From the NCBI GenBank assembly GCA_016207365.1, contig JACQPU010000286.1, positions 1 to 10,575 of the forward strand: 10,575 bases of DNA, given 5' to 3'. The position numbers and the translations under genes were made by a program. Below are positions 1 to 6,054 of this stretch, piece by piece. Every line of letters begins with the position of its first letter. The stretch's first letter is position 1. The notes beneath the pieces are model-generated. The model was not told the origin of the DNA. It saw nothing but the letters and a program-made list of their open reading frames with translations, and did no database searches. Source of the DNA: Ignavibacteriales bacterium. GTDB taxonomy: Bacteria; Bacteroidota; Ignavibacteria; UBA10030.

Positions 1-2
1 CT

Positions 3-62
3 CGTCCCGCGGAAACGCTGAATTCCCTCCAAGCCTGGTTGCTCCACGCCTTGCACCGATAA
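3..62 (+). CDS. Possible C-terminal tail of an unidentified upstream gene
   Basis: An open frame enters from the left edge and ends at TAA (60-62) after 19 codons, reading RPAETLNSLQAWLLHALHR. It is amphipathic and looks helical, but it is too short to assign to any family. The other two forward frames here also close soon (TGA at 19-21, TAA at 80-82), so this may equally be non-coding. It stops six bases before the first possible start of the next frame, which would suit an operon. Confidence 0.2.
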   Translation, partial: RPAETLNSLQAWLLHALHR

Positions 63-68
63 GCTGTT

Positions 69-350
69 TTGCGTACAGTTAAGAGCGACTATTTCACTGT
101 CGTTACAGAGATGTCCCTCGGCTCGATTCAATCGACTTCTGTGCTCACCGAAACAGCCAACGGAATAACCCTCCATGACCGGGCTGTGTTCTTCCCGCGC
201 TTTGCCATCCTCAAACCCTTCGCCAGGCCAATACTGCGTATGCTCTATACGTTCTTCGGTGTCGGCCGCCAGTACCGCGCCCTTAAGACCGCTATTGAAA
301 CGGCGGTGGACCAATCAAAACAGGATGAGCTCGTTTCCGTTCCCGCATGA
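69..350 (+). CDS. Short SRPBCC-like protein, possibly N-terminally truncated
   Basis: A 93-residue protein from a TTG start; an ATG at 111 would give 79 residues. The pattern in residues 8-80 is an alternating-strand stretch, then 'LTETANGITLHDRAVFFPRF', then a basic C-terminal helix with 'FGVGRQYRALKTAIE'. It resembles the last strands and the long final helix of SRPBCC/START-like ligand-binding proteins (polyketide-cyclase type). These are normally about 140-160 residues, so roughly the first 60 are missing. The frame is closed upstream by TAA at 60-62, and I cannot find the missing half in another frame within the window. No ligand can be named. Its TGA overlaps the ATG of the metalloprotease gene (ATGA at 347-350), which suggests translational coupling. 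The family call is from general pattern only; the coding call is firmer because of the coupling. Confidence 0.45.
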   Translation: MRTVKSDYFTVVTEMSLGSIQSTSVLTETANGITLHDRAVFFPRFAILKPFARPILRMLYTFFGVGRQYRALKTAIETAVDQSKQDELVSVPA

Positions 351-1249
351 AGGACGTCGATACTCTTTTTCCCGGTATTCTGTGCCTTATCATCCTCTCA
401 GGCTGCCAGCCGCGGGGCGATGGTAAAACAGAGATGCCGTCCGGCTATCCACTTCGCTATTCGATCGGCTCCGTTGATCCAAGATTCGGCATCGAGCGCG
501 AACGGTTCTTGACTCTTGTCCGCAAGGCCGAGAGCACATGGGAGGAACCCTTTGGAATCGCGCTTTTTGAATACGATCCCACGGCCGAATTCTCCGTAAG
601 CCTGGTGTTCGATCACCGGCAGCAGAAAACCTTTGACGCGAAGGAGGCGAAGGCTGGCCTGGATGCACAAGAACGGTCAATACGATCGCTTATGCAGGAG
701 TACAATTTCGGCTCGGAAAAGCATGCGCAGTTGAAGAATGCGTACGAGTCCCGTCTTACGGCGTTCACCGACCGGCTGAACAACCACAATCGACGCGTGG
801 CTGAATGGAACAAGCAAGGTGGCGCGCCGCCAGATGAGTTTACCCGTCTTAAGGAGGAAGAAAAGTATATTGAAGGATTGCAAAGAGACGTTGACAATGC
901 GCTCACGGAACTGAACGCTACGGTGGAACGGCTGAACGTTCTGGCGGGAGCGATCAAGGAACTCAGCGACCGATACAATCTCGAGGTCGCTTTATTCAAT
1001 GGCCGTTTTGTTGAGAGCAGAGAGTTCGAACAAGGTCAGTTCGACGGAAGTCAGGTGATCGTATATCAGTTCAACGACGAACAAGACCTTACGATCGCAC
1101 TAATCCATGAATTCGGTCACGCATTGGGCTTTCAGCACGTGGAGACTCCCGGGGCAGTCATGCACCGGCGACTCGAGAAGCAAGATATGCAGAACATTCG
1201 CCTCACCGCGGATGATGTCCGGCTTTTGCGGGACAAGTTTCATCGCTGA
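347..1249 (+). CDS. Matrixin-like zinc metalloprotease lipoprotein with coiled-coil insert
   Basis: A 300-residue predicted lipoprotein with a hydrophobic stretch at residues 8-19 and a lipobox LSGC whose lipid-bearing residue would be Cys20. Residues about 34-91 (PLRYSIGSVDPRFG, then AESTWEEPFG and SLVFDHRQ) look like the first strands and helix of a metzincin catalytic domain. Residues 254-264 read HEFGHALGFQH, the HExxHxxGxxH zinc motif with His254, His258 and His264 as ligands and Glu255 as catalytic base. A likely Met-turn follows (PGAVMH, Met272). Between the two halves, residues about 95-215 are a charged, Gln/Glu/Arg-rich helical region likely to form a coiled coil, an unusual insertion point. 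It probably cleaves envelope or extracellular proteins; the substrate is unknown. There is no ribosome binding site before the ATG, which overlaps the stop of the previous frame, so coupled translation is likely. Confidence 0.82.
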   Translation: MKDVDTLFPGILCLIILSGCQPRGDGKTEMPSGYPLRYSIGSVDPRFGIERERFLTLVRKAESTWEEPFGIALFEYDPTAEFSVSLVFDHRQQKTFDAKEAKAGLDAQERSIRSLMQEYNFGSEKHAQLKNAYESRLTAFTDRLNNHNRRVAEWNKQGGAPPDEFTRLKEEEKYIEGLQRDVDNALTELNATVERLNVLAGAIKELSDRYNLEVALFNGRFVESREFEQGQFDGSQVIVYQFNDEQDLTIALIHEFGHALGFQHVETPGAVMHRRLEKQDMQNIRLTADDVRLLRDKFHR

Positions 1250-1265
1250 GGACACAACGGATTTC

Positions 1266-1294
1266 TTGCTTTTCTCGGTGATTTCGGCTATTCT
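1266..1294 (+). promoter_or_regulatory. Possible sigma-70 promoter for the M19 dipeptidase gene
   Basis: TTGCTT (1266-1271) and TATTCT (1289-1294) are separated by exactly 17 bases. The -10 matches TATAAT at four of six positions and the -35 matches TTGACA at three of six. Transcription would begin near 1301, leaving a leader of about 27 bases that contains the ribosome binding site. The match is modest; read-through from the metalloprotease gene 78 bases upstream is an alternative. Confidence 0.35.
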
Positions 1295-1315
1295 TTTCAG
1301 CGATCTACATTCAGC

Positions 1316-1321
1316 AAGGAG
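1316..1321 (+). promoter_or_regulatory. Ribosome binding site of the M19 dipeptidase gene
   Basis: AAGGAG lies six bases before the ATG at 1328. This is a strong Shine-Dalgarno match and fixes that start codon. Confidence 0.7.
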
Positions 1322-1327
1322 CACTGC

Positions 1328-2548
1328 ATGAAGCACGCGTTCTGCATGGTCTGGATTTTCGTGTTGTTCCCTTCGATTCTCGCATCGCAGCCTCAACAGG
1401 CCGAGGACGATCTTCAGAGGAAAGCCGTCCGTCTCGCACGGGAATTCATTATTGTTGACGGCCACGTGGATATTCCGTACCGGTTGAAGAACAGGTACGA
1501 GGACATCTCCGGCCGGACCCCGGGAGGCGACTTTGACTATGTTCGCGCCCGGCAGGGCGGCCTCGATGCCCCTTTCATGTCCATCTATGTCCCTTCTGAA
1601 CGTGAAGACAACGGGGCGAAAGCGCTTGCGGATACCTTGATCAATATGGTGTATGAATTCCAGCGAAAATGGCCCGACAAGTTTGCAGTGGCCACATCCG
1701 TCGAGCAGGTACGGACGAACTTCACAAAGGGATTAATCTCCCTTCCCATGGGCATGGAAAACGGATCGCCGATCGAAGGAAACGTGGAGAATCTGAAATA
1801 CTTTCACGACCGAGGGATTCGCTATATCACGCTCACACACGGCAAGGATAACCATATTTGCGATTCATCCTATGACACAACACGCACCTGGAAAGGTCTG
1901 AGTCCCTTCGGAAAGAAAGTTGTCGAGGAAATGAACCGGCTGGGCATCATGATCGACGTTTCTCACATTTCCGACGATGCGTTTTATCAGGTCATCCGGC
2001 TTTCCAAAGCGCCGGTAATTGCATCCCACTCATCGTGCCGCGCCTTCACACCCGGATTTGAGCGCAATATGTCGGATGAGATGATCAAAGCTCTGGCAAA
2101 AAACGGGGGCGTCATCATGATCAATTATGGCTCGTCGTTTCTTAGCAAGGACTTCCTGGACAAGGAGGAGCTCGTGCGCAAGGACGCGCGTCGCTATATG
2201 CGCGACCACGGACTTTCCTTTGGAGACCCTGCCCTCGAAGCGCACTTTTCGAAGCTCCGTGAGAAACATGACTTAGTAAATGTTGATATTTCCCTGGTCG
2301 CCGACCACATTGACCATGTCGTGAAGCTGGTCGGCATCGATCATGTCGGCTTGGGATCAGATTTCGACGGTGTTGGACCTACCCTGCCGGTAGGCCTGGA
2401 AGATGCATCAAAACTGCCCAATCTCCTCCGTCTCCTTCTCCGGCGCGGCTACTCAGACGAGGAGATCAAAAAGATCAGTGGTGAAAACGCGCTGAGGGTA
2501 TGGTCGAAGGTGGAGGAAACATCGAAAAGGCTGATGGGAATGAAGTGA
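1328..2548 (+). CDS. Membrane dipeptidase, peptidase family M19 (renal dipeptidase type)
   Basis: A 406-residue exported enzyme with a signal peptide at residues 1-20 (hydrophobic core CMVWIFVLFPSILAS). The M19 family is a TIM-barrel, two-zinc hydrolase of the amidohydrolase superfamily that splits dipeptides, often with a D-residue at the second position. All expected metal ligands are seen: His46 and Asp48 in DGHVD, the bridging Glu144 in MENGSPIEG, His213 in DVSHIS, His234 in ASHSS, and the acid Asp345 in GLGSDFDGVG. Length matches the family. A likely role is hydrolysis of peptides or cell-wall-derived D-amino-acid dipeptides in the periplasm for nutrition; the substrate is inferred. It follows the metalloprotease gene by 78 bases, has its own ribosome binding site, and converges on the propeller lipoprotein gene with only 24 bases between stops. 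Confidence 0.95.
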   Translation: MKHAFCMVWIFVLFPSILASQPQQAEDDLQRKAVRLAREFIIVDGHVDIPYRLKNRYEDISGRTPGGDFDYVRARQGGLDAPFMSIYVPSEREDNGAKALADTLINMVYEFQRKWPDKFAVATSVEQVRTNFTKGLISLPMGMENGSPIEGNVENLKYFHDRGIRYITLTHGKDNHICDSSYDTTRTWKGLSPFGKKVVEEMNRLGIMIDVSHISDDAFYQVIRLSKAPVIASHSSCRAFTPGFERNMSDEMIKALAKNGGVIMINYGSSFLSKDFLDKEELVRKDARRYMRDHGLSFGDPALEAHFSKLREKHDLVNVDISLVADHIDHVVKLVGIDHVGLGSDFDGVGPTLPVGLEDASKLPNLLRLLLRRGYSDEEIKKISGENALRVWSKVEETSKRLMGMK

Positions 2549-2552
2549 AAGA

Positions 2553-2570
2553 CGGGCCCCCGCGGGACCG
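2553..2570. terminator. Possible GC-rich hairpin between two convergent genes
   Basis: The 18 bases can fold as CGG-G-CCC / GGG-A-CCG around a four-base loop, six G:C pairs with one internal G/A mismatch. It sits in the 24-base gap between the dipeptidase stop and the stop of the minus-strand propeller gene. There is no clean T-tract in either direction (only TCTTTC on the minus strand), so termination here is a guess from position and GC content. Confidence 0.3.
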
Positions 2571-2572
2571 CT

Positions 2573-3436
2573 CTATGGCTGCGTAAGTCTTCTCATGTTT
2601 GTTCCGTCGGCTCCCATAATCCACAACCCCCCATCCCCTTTCGCCGTGCGCGTGTAGACAATCCTGTTTCCATCCGGGCTCCACGCCGGATAATCTCCCC
2701 CGTCACTGGTAAGCTGCGCGAGGCTTTGCGCACTCATCGTATATTTTAGAATCTGGGCGGGGTATAAGCCGCTGAAATGTTTCGCGCTGAAAACGATTGC
2801 TGTGCCGGAGAAGTTCATCGACAGAAATGCGCAGTCAGCAGTCGATTCAAATGCGAAAAGGACCTGCAATCGCACTCCTGCCGTGTCCATCGTTTCAAAA
2901 CTGTAAAGAGCACTGTTCACTGCAACGCTGGCGAGAAGGTACAGTACGTTTCCGGAGGGAGTCCAGGTCGGAAAGTTTCCGGCTGATCGAATCTCAACGG
3001 ATTGATTTGAAGAAAGGCGGAGAATTCTGATTCCGTTGCTTCGGTAGACAATCATTGTTCCATCGAGAGACCATGCAGGCCTGATGTCTGTGAAACTGCT
3101 CGTAAGCTGCGTGAGGCTGTCCCCGTTCGCCTTGATTTTGAACAAACTCCCGTTTGCCGAGAAGACAAGCCACTTCGAGTCAGGCGACCAGTGTACGCCT
3201 ATTCCTTCTCCTGCCCGCAGTAATCTCATGTTTGCTCCCGATGAATCCACAAGATGGATTCCCTGGGCACCGGCCGCCTGATTCGTGAATGCGATCGTCT
3301 GACCGTCGGGGGACCAGGCAGCGCGAATATGAACAACAGATTCCTCAAGGAACAACGGAGCTTCGCTGGGACTGGTGCATGCAGAAAAGGCCGTCAATCC
3401 TCCAAGAACAACAAATGTGCGAAACATAGTCATCAT
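2573..3436 (-). CDS. TolB-like six-bladed beta-propeller lipoprotein
   Basis: A 287-residue protein read from the ATG at 3436. That start gives a proper lipoprotein signal, MMTMFRTFVVLGGLTAFSAC, with Cys20 as the lipid site. A GTG at 3478 would add 14 residues ahead of the signal and has no good ribosome binding site. The rest is six WD40-like/PD40 repeats with the W-S-P-D-G core, around residues 38-54, 80-94, 119-133, 156-170, 203-217 and 249-264. That is enough for one complete TolB-type propeller, followed by the typical MGADGTNMRRLT ending. Such proteins bind partner proteins or ligands in the envelope and have no catalytic site. The TolB N-terminal domain is absent and no tol or pal genes are adjacent, so it is not TolB itself. 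It diverges from the S58 peptidase gene. Confidence 0.85.
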   Translation of the reverse strand: MMTMFRTFVVLGGLTAFSACTSPSEAPLFLEESVVHIRAAWSPDGQTIAFTNQAAGAQGIHLVDSSGANMRLLRAGEGIGVHWSPDSKWLVFSANGSLFKIKANGDSLTQLTSSFTDIRPAWSLDGTMIVYRSNGIRILRLSSNQSVEIRSAGNFPTWTPSGNVLYLLASVAVNSALYSFETMDTAGVRLQVLFAFESTADCAFLSMNFSGTAIVFSAKHFSGLYPAQILKYTMSAQSLAQLTSDGGDYPAWSPDGNRIVYTRTAKGDGGLWIMGADGTNMRRLTQP

Positions 3437-3442
3437 GCGCCT

Positions 3443-3471
3443 AGTGTACGTCTTCGCAACATCATTTTCAA
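3443..3471 (-). promoter_or_regulatory. Predicted sigma-70 promoter of the propeller lipoprotein gene
   Basis: On the minus strand TTGAAA (3471-3466) and TACACT (3448-3443) are separated by 17 bases. The matches to consensus are five of six and four of six. Transcription would begin at about 3436, right at the chosen ATG. The message would then be leaderless or nearly so, or translation would use the in-frame ATG at 3427. Confidence 0.5.
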
Positions 3472-3478
3472 GCCACAC

Positions 3479-3507
3479 TTGACTTTACCCGACGTCTTAA
3501 ACAGATT
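3479..3507 (+). promoter_or_regulatory. Possible sigma-70 promoter of the S58 peptidase gene
   Basis: TTGACT (3479-3484) matches the -35 consensus at five of six positions. With a 17-base spacer the -10 would be CAGATT (3502-3507), a poor three-of-six match. Position suits the gene: transcription would begin near 3514, upstream of the GGAGG site. It lies back to back with the minus-strand promoter, with seven bases between the two -35 boxes. Confidence 0.35.
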
Positions 3508-3521
3508 GACGTTCTCACTTT

Positions 3522-3526
3522 GGAGG
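3522..3526 (+). promoter_or_regulatory. Ribosome binding site of the S58 peptidase gene
   Basis: GGAGG lies four bases before the ATG at 3531. It is a strong core with a slightly short spacing and supports that ATG, which also begins a clear signal peptide. Confidence 0.65.
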
Positions 3527-3530
3527 TATT

Positions 3531-4631
3531 ATGAAAATTGTGCTGTTTATCTCTCTGATCCTAACGTCAATGACGCACGCCCAGGAGCGTCCGCGGCTAC
3601 GCGAACTCGGTGTGACGATTGGGATCTTTGATCCTGGCCCTCTGAACGCGATCACCGATGTTCATGACGTGCGCGTGGGCCACGTGACGCTGACACGCGG
3701 AGATTCCGTACGAACTGGCATAACAGCCGTGGTTCCTCACGGGGGCAATCTCTTTACGCGCCGAGTGACCGCCGCCATGGAAATCGGCAATGGATTCGGA
3801 AAACTCATTGGATACACGCAGGTGGCAGAGCTCGGTCAGATTGAGACGCCGATTGTACTCACCAACACCTTAAGCGTGTGGGACGCGGCAAATGCCATTG
3901 TCGATTACATGCTTGGGATCCCAGAAAACTCGGATGTCCGGTCGATCAATCCCGTCGTAGGCGAAACGAACGACGGTTTTCTGAACGACATCCGCGGGAG
4001 GCACGTATCGCAGACTGACGTTATGATGGCAATCCGGTCTGCGGCAAGCGGGCCGGTTTCCGAAGGAAGTGTGGGCGCCGGGACGGGTACCGTTTGCTTT
4101 GGCTGGAAAGGGGGAATTGGCTCAAGTTCAAGAAGGCTGACGGCGACGTTGGGGGGACATACCCTGGGGGTACTTGTTCAGACGAACTATGGAGGCGTTC
4201 TTGATGTTGCCGGCGTACCGGTCGGAAAAGAACTTCGGAGACATAGCTTTCGATCAGAGATGGAATCATCCGCCGATGGTTCCTGCATGATTGTCGTGGC
4301 AACGGATGCGCCGTTAACCGTACATCAGACTCAGCGGCTGGCCAAGCGTGCAACCCTGGCGTTAGGCCGAACGGGGTCGGCCATGAGCCATCACAGCGGT
4401 GATTACTCCATCGCATTCTCCACCACCAACCCAACAGGGGTATCGGACGGTGAACTCTCTGCGCTTTTTCAGGCAGTCGTCGAAGCAACGGAAGAGGCCA
4501 TCATCAATTCACTCTTGAAAGCAACCAACACCGAGGGTTACAAAGGAAGAGCCGTGAAAGCCGTGCCGATGGAATCGATGTTGGAATTACTGAAGAAGTA
4601 CGGAAGGATCAGCGCGAAGGACGGGAAATAG
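3531..4631 (+). CDS. P1 family (S58, DmpA-type) self-processing aminopeptidase
   Basis: A 366-residue exported enzyme with a signal peptide at residues 1-18 (MKIVLFISLILTSMTHAQ). The family is a set of N-terminal-nucleophile hydrolases (DmpA, BapA) made as a precursor. Each cuts itself at a Gly-Ser bond, and the freed Ser removes N-terminal residues, in some members D- or beta-amino acids. The cut site is visible as DGS, between Gly250 and Ser251, followed by the conserved MIVVATDAPL strand. SGD at 289-291 corresponds to the family's second Ser and acidic residue. Earlier family blocks are ITDVHDVRVGHVTL (about 41-54), the GNGFGKLIG region, VVGETNDGFLNDIRG and GSVGAGTGTVCFGWKGGIG. Length is normal. 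With the M19 enzyme it suggests periplasmic hydrolysis of unusual peptides, but the substrate cannot be read from sequence. Its last 23 bases overlap the end of carA on the other strand. Confidence 0.93.
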   Translation: MKIVLFISLILTSMTHAQERPRLRELGVTIGIFDPGPLNAITDVHDVRVGHVTLTRGDSVRTGITAVVPHGGNLFTRRVTAAMEIGNGFGKLIGYTQVAELGQIETPIVLTNTLSVWDAANAIVDYMLGIPENSDVRSINPVVGETNDGFLNDIRGRHVSQTDVMMAIRSAASGPVSEGSVGAGTGTVCFGWKGGIGSSSRRLTATLGGHTLGVLVQTNYGGVLDVAGVPVGKELRRHSFRSEMESSADGSCMIVVATDAPLTVHQTQRLAKRATLALGRTGSAMSHHSGDYSIAFSTTNPTGVSDGELSALFQAVVEATEEAIINSLLKATNTEGYKGRAVKAVPMESMLELLKKYGRISAKDGK

Positions 4632-5760
4632 TTGCCGTTTCGTGTTCCATCATCTCAACAAAACCTGCAAAAAGGTAATCGCTGTCATGCGGGCCCGGGG
4701 ATGCTTCCGGATGATACTGCACCGAAAAGACCGGTAGGTCACGATGTCTCAGGCCTTCGTTTGTCTGGTCGTTCAGATTCACATGGGTTATTTCAACAGA
4801 AGAATCCAGCGACAGGGGATCGACGGCAAATCCGTGGTTCTGCGATGTGATTTCGATCTCGCGGGTAAGGAGGTTCTTGACCGGATGGTTGGCGCCCCGA
4901 TGACCAAATTTCAGCTTAAAAGTCTTTCCGCCCAGAGCAAGAGCGAGGAGCTGATGGCCCAGGCAGATTCCAAAGATCGGCTTTTTCCCAATCAACTGTT
5001 TCAGGTTTTGGATTGCATAACGCACTGCGGCGGGATCGCCAGGACCGTTTGAGAGGAAAATTCCGTCAGGATCCATCTCCAGGACCTTCTCCGCAGAAAA
5101 CGAGGACGGCACAACCGTCAGGGAACACCCGTACGCCGCAAGCCTGCGAAGGATGTTCCGTTTCACGCCATAGTCGTACACGACAACGTTCCATCGTTTG
5201 CCATTCGTTCGCTTTGCAGCCATTGGGGCAACAGCAAACGGGGTTCTATCCACGTCGTCCCACCGGTACGGTGAGTCGGTGGTAACCGCGCTGGTGAGAT
5301 CCCACCCACTCATTTCCCGTGACGCCCGCGCCTTCTTCAGCAAGCGATCGTCATCAAGGTCCACAGTGGAAAGCACGGCTCTCATTGCGCCGGAGGTTCT
5401 GATGATCTTGGTGAGCATCCTCGTGTCGATCCCCTCAATTCCCGGTATCCCGTGTTCCGCGAGCCAATCCCCGAGGCTTCCGGTGGCGCGGAAATTGCTG
5501 TATGCGTCAAAATATTCTTTGACGACAAAGCCGGCTACCTGAGGCTTCGCGGATTCCAGGTCGTCAGGATTGATGCCGTAATTCCCGATGTGCGGGTGGG
5601 TCATGGTCACAATCTGACCGGCGTAGGATGGATCGGTGAGAATTTCCTGGTAGCCCGTAATGCTGGTATTGAAGACAACTTCCCCTGTCGATTCGACCTT
5701 CGCGCCGAATGAGGTCCCCTCAAATACAACGCCATTTTCAAGTACGAGTTTTGCTTTCAA
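4609..5760 (-). CDS. carA: Carbamoyl-phosphate synthase small (glutaminase) subunit CarA
   Basis: This subunit releases ammonia from glutamine and channels it to CarB, giving carbamoyl phosphate for arginine and pyrimidine synthesis in the cytoplasm. With the TTG at 5760 as start it is 383 residues (E. coli CarA: 382) and begins MKAKLVLENGVVFEG, aligned with the usual N-terminus. A TTG at 5784 would add eight residues not typical of the family, and lies almost on the predicted transcription start. The N-terminal domain carries NTSITGYQEILTDPSYAGQ and the THPHIGNYG block. The class I amidotransferase domain carries FLSNGPGDP, the nucleophile Cys266 in GICLGHQ, and His350 and Glu352 in YHPEASPG. 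AAAGAAG upstream of 5760 is a fair ribosome binding site. carB is not adjacent in the window, so the two subunits may be encoded apart. Confidence 0.95.
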   Translation of the reverse strand: MKAKLVLENGVVFEGTSFGAKVESTGEVVFNTSITGYQEILTDPSYAGQIVTMTHPHIGNYGINPDDLESAKPQVAGFVVKEYFDAYSNFRATGSLGDWLAEHGIPGIEGIDTRMLTKIIRTSGAMRAVLSTVDLDDDRLLKKARASREMSGWDLTSAVTTDSPYRWDDVDRTPFAVAPMAAKRTNGKRWNVVVYDYGVKRNILRRLAAYGCSLTVVPSSFSAEKVLEMDPDGIFLSNGPGDPAAVRYAIQNLKQLIGKKPIFGICLGHQLLALALGGKTFKLKFGHRGANHPVKNLLTREIEITSQNHGFAVDPLSLDSSVEITHVNLNDQTNEGLRHRDLPVFSVQYHPEASPGPHDSDYLFAGFVEMMEHETATISRPSR

Positions 5761-5792
5761 TAAAGTGCTTCTTTGAAATGACAAGTGTGATC

Positions 5793-5821
5793 AAGATACT
5801 CAGAATTGAAAGCCGAATCAA
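5793..5821 (-). promoter_or_regulatory. Predicted sigma-70 promoter of carA
   Basis: On the minus strand TTGATT (5821-5816) and TATCTT (5798-5793) are 17 bases apart, each matching consensus at four of six positions. Transcription would begin near 5786. That leaves about 26 bases before the TTG at 5760 and almost none before the TTG at 5784, which favours the shorter CarA. Confidence 0.45.
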
Positions 5822-5897
5822 CAGACTGAGGCCGGCTTGATTGCAACATGCCTGTAGATCCTTGGCGATTCGTTTCTCTGCAGGTGCCGTTTGATCC

Positions 5898-5932
5898 CTC
5901 GCAACAGAATCCGAATCAAGACTTCTGTCGAG
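5898..5932. repeat. Inverted repeat in the carA-hrcA intergenic region
   Basis: CTCG-CA-ACAGAA (5898-5909) is the reverse complement of TTCTGTCGAG (5923-5932) apart from a two-base bulge, with a 13-base loop: ten base pairs in all. Two further copies of the CTCG/CGAG unit follow at 5940-5943 and 5946-5949, so alternative pairings exist. It lies upstream of both predicted promoters, so a protein-binding site is as likely as an RNA structure. No coding function is seen in 5822-5970. Confidence 0.35.
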
Positions 5933-5970
5933 TTTCATCCTCGGGCGAGAACACCAGTCAATCAGGGTCA

Positions 5971-5993
5971 TTGGTGGTGTCTTACGCGACCAA
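5971..5993. repeat. Inverted repeat just upstream of the hrcA promoter
   Basis: TTGGTGG (5971-5977) and CGACCAA (5987-5993) are inverted with six of seven positions matching, around a nine-base spacer. It ends eight bases before the -35 box of the hrcA promoter. The nine-base spacer is that of CIRCE operators, but the arm sequence is not CIRCE (TTAGCACTC/GAGTGCTAA). It may be an operator; chance is also possible for arms this short. Confidence 0.3.
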
Positions 5994-6001
5994 GCAATAC
6001 C

Positions 6002-6030
6002 TTGACAAGGGACATAAAAATCGTTAAATT
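6002..6030 (+). promoter_or_regulatory. Sigma-70-type promoter of the hrcA-grpE-dnaJ run
   Basis: A perfect -35 TTGACA (6002-6007), a 17-base spacer and a -10 TAAATT (6025-6030, four of six) form the best promoter in the window. Transcription would begin near 6037. This rules against the in-frame TTG at 6034 as hrcA start and supports the ATG at 6055, with a leader of about 18 bases lacking a clear ribosome binding site. Confidence 0.65.
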
Positions 6031-6054
6031 TTCTTGGATTTTTGGGACTTTTTG

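Noticed and set aside
613..999. 128-codon minus-strand frame within the metalloprotease gene
   Set aside because: Serine- and arginine-rich shadow of the coiled-coil region on the opposite strand; no domain and no start signal.
1266..1296. Bacteroidetes-type promoter (TTG, about 20 bases, TAnnTTTG) before the M19 gene
   Set aside because: TATTCTTT misses two of the defined positions. A sigma-70 reading with a 17-base spacer fits at least as well, and the other promoters in the window are of that kind.
3254..3631. 125-codon plus-strand frame crossing the divergent promoter region
   Set aside because: It overlaps the start of the propeller gene (antisense) and of the S58 gene (other frame), and has no coherent domain.
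4021..4488. 155-codon minus-strand frame inside the S58 peptidase gene
   Set aside because: Entirely antisense to a well-conserved enzyme, with proline/arginine-rich composition and no domain.
5738..5971. 77-codon minus-strand frame with a hydrophobic C-terminal half, upstream of and overlapping carA
   Set aside because: It lacks a ribosome binding site, contains the predicted carA promoter and overlaps the carA start out of frame. The hydrophobic run is short and may be chance.
6034..6054. Upstream TTG start for hrcA adding seven residues
   Set aside because: It lies at or before the predicted transcription start near 6037, and the extra residues are not part of the family's conserved start.
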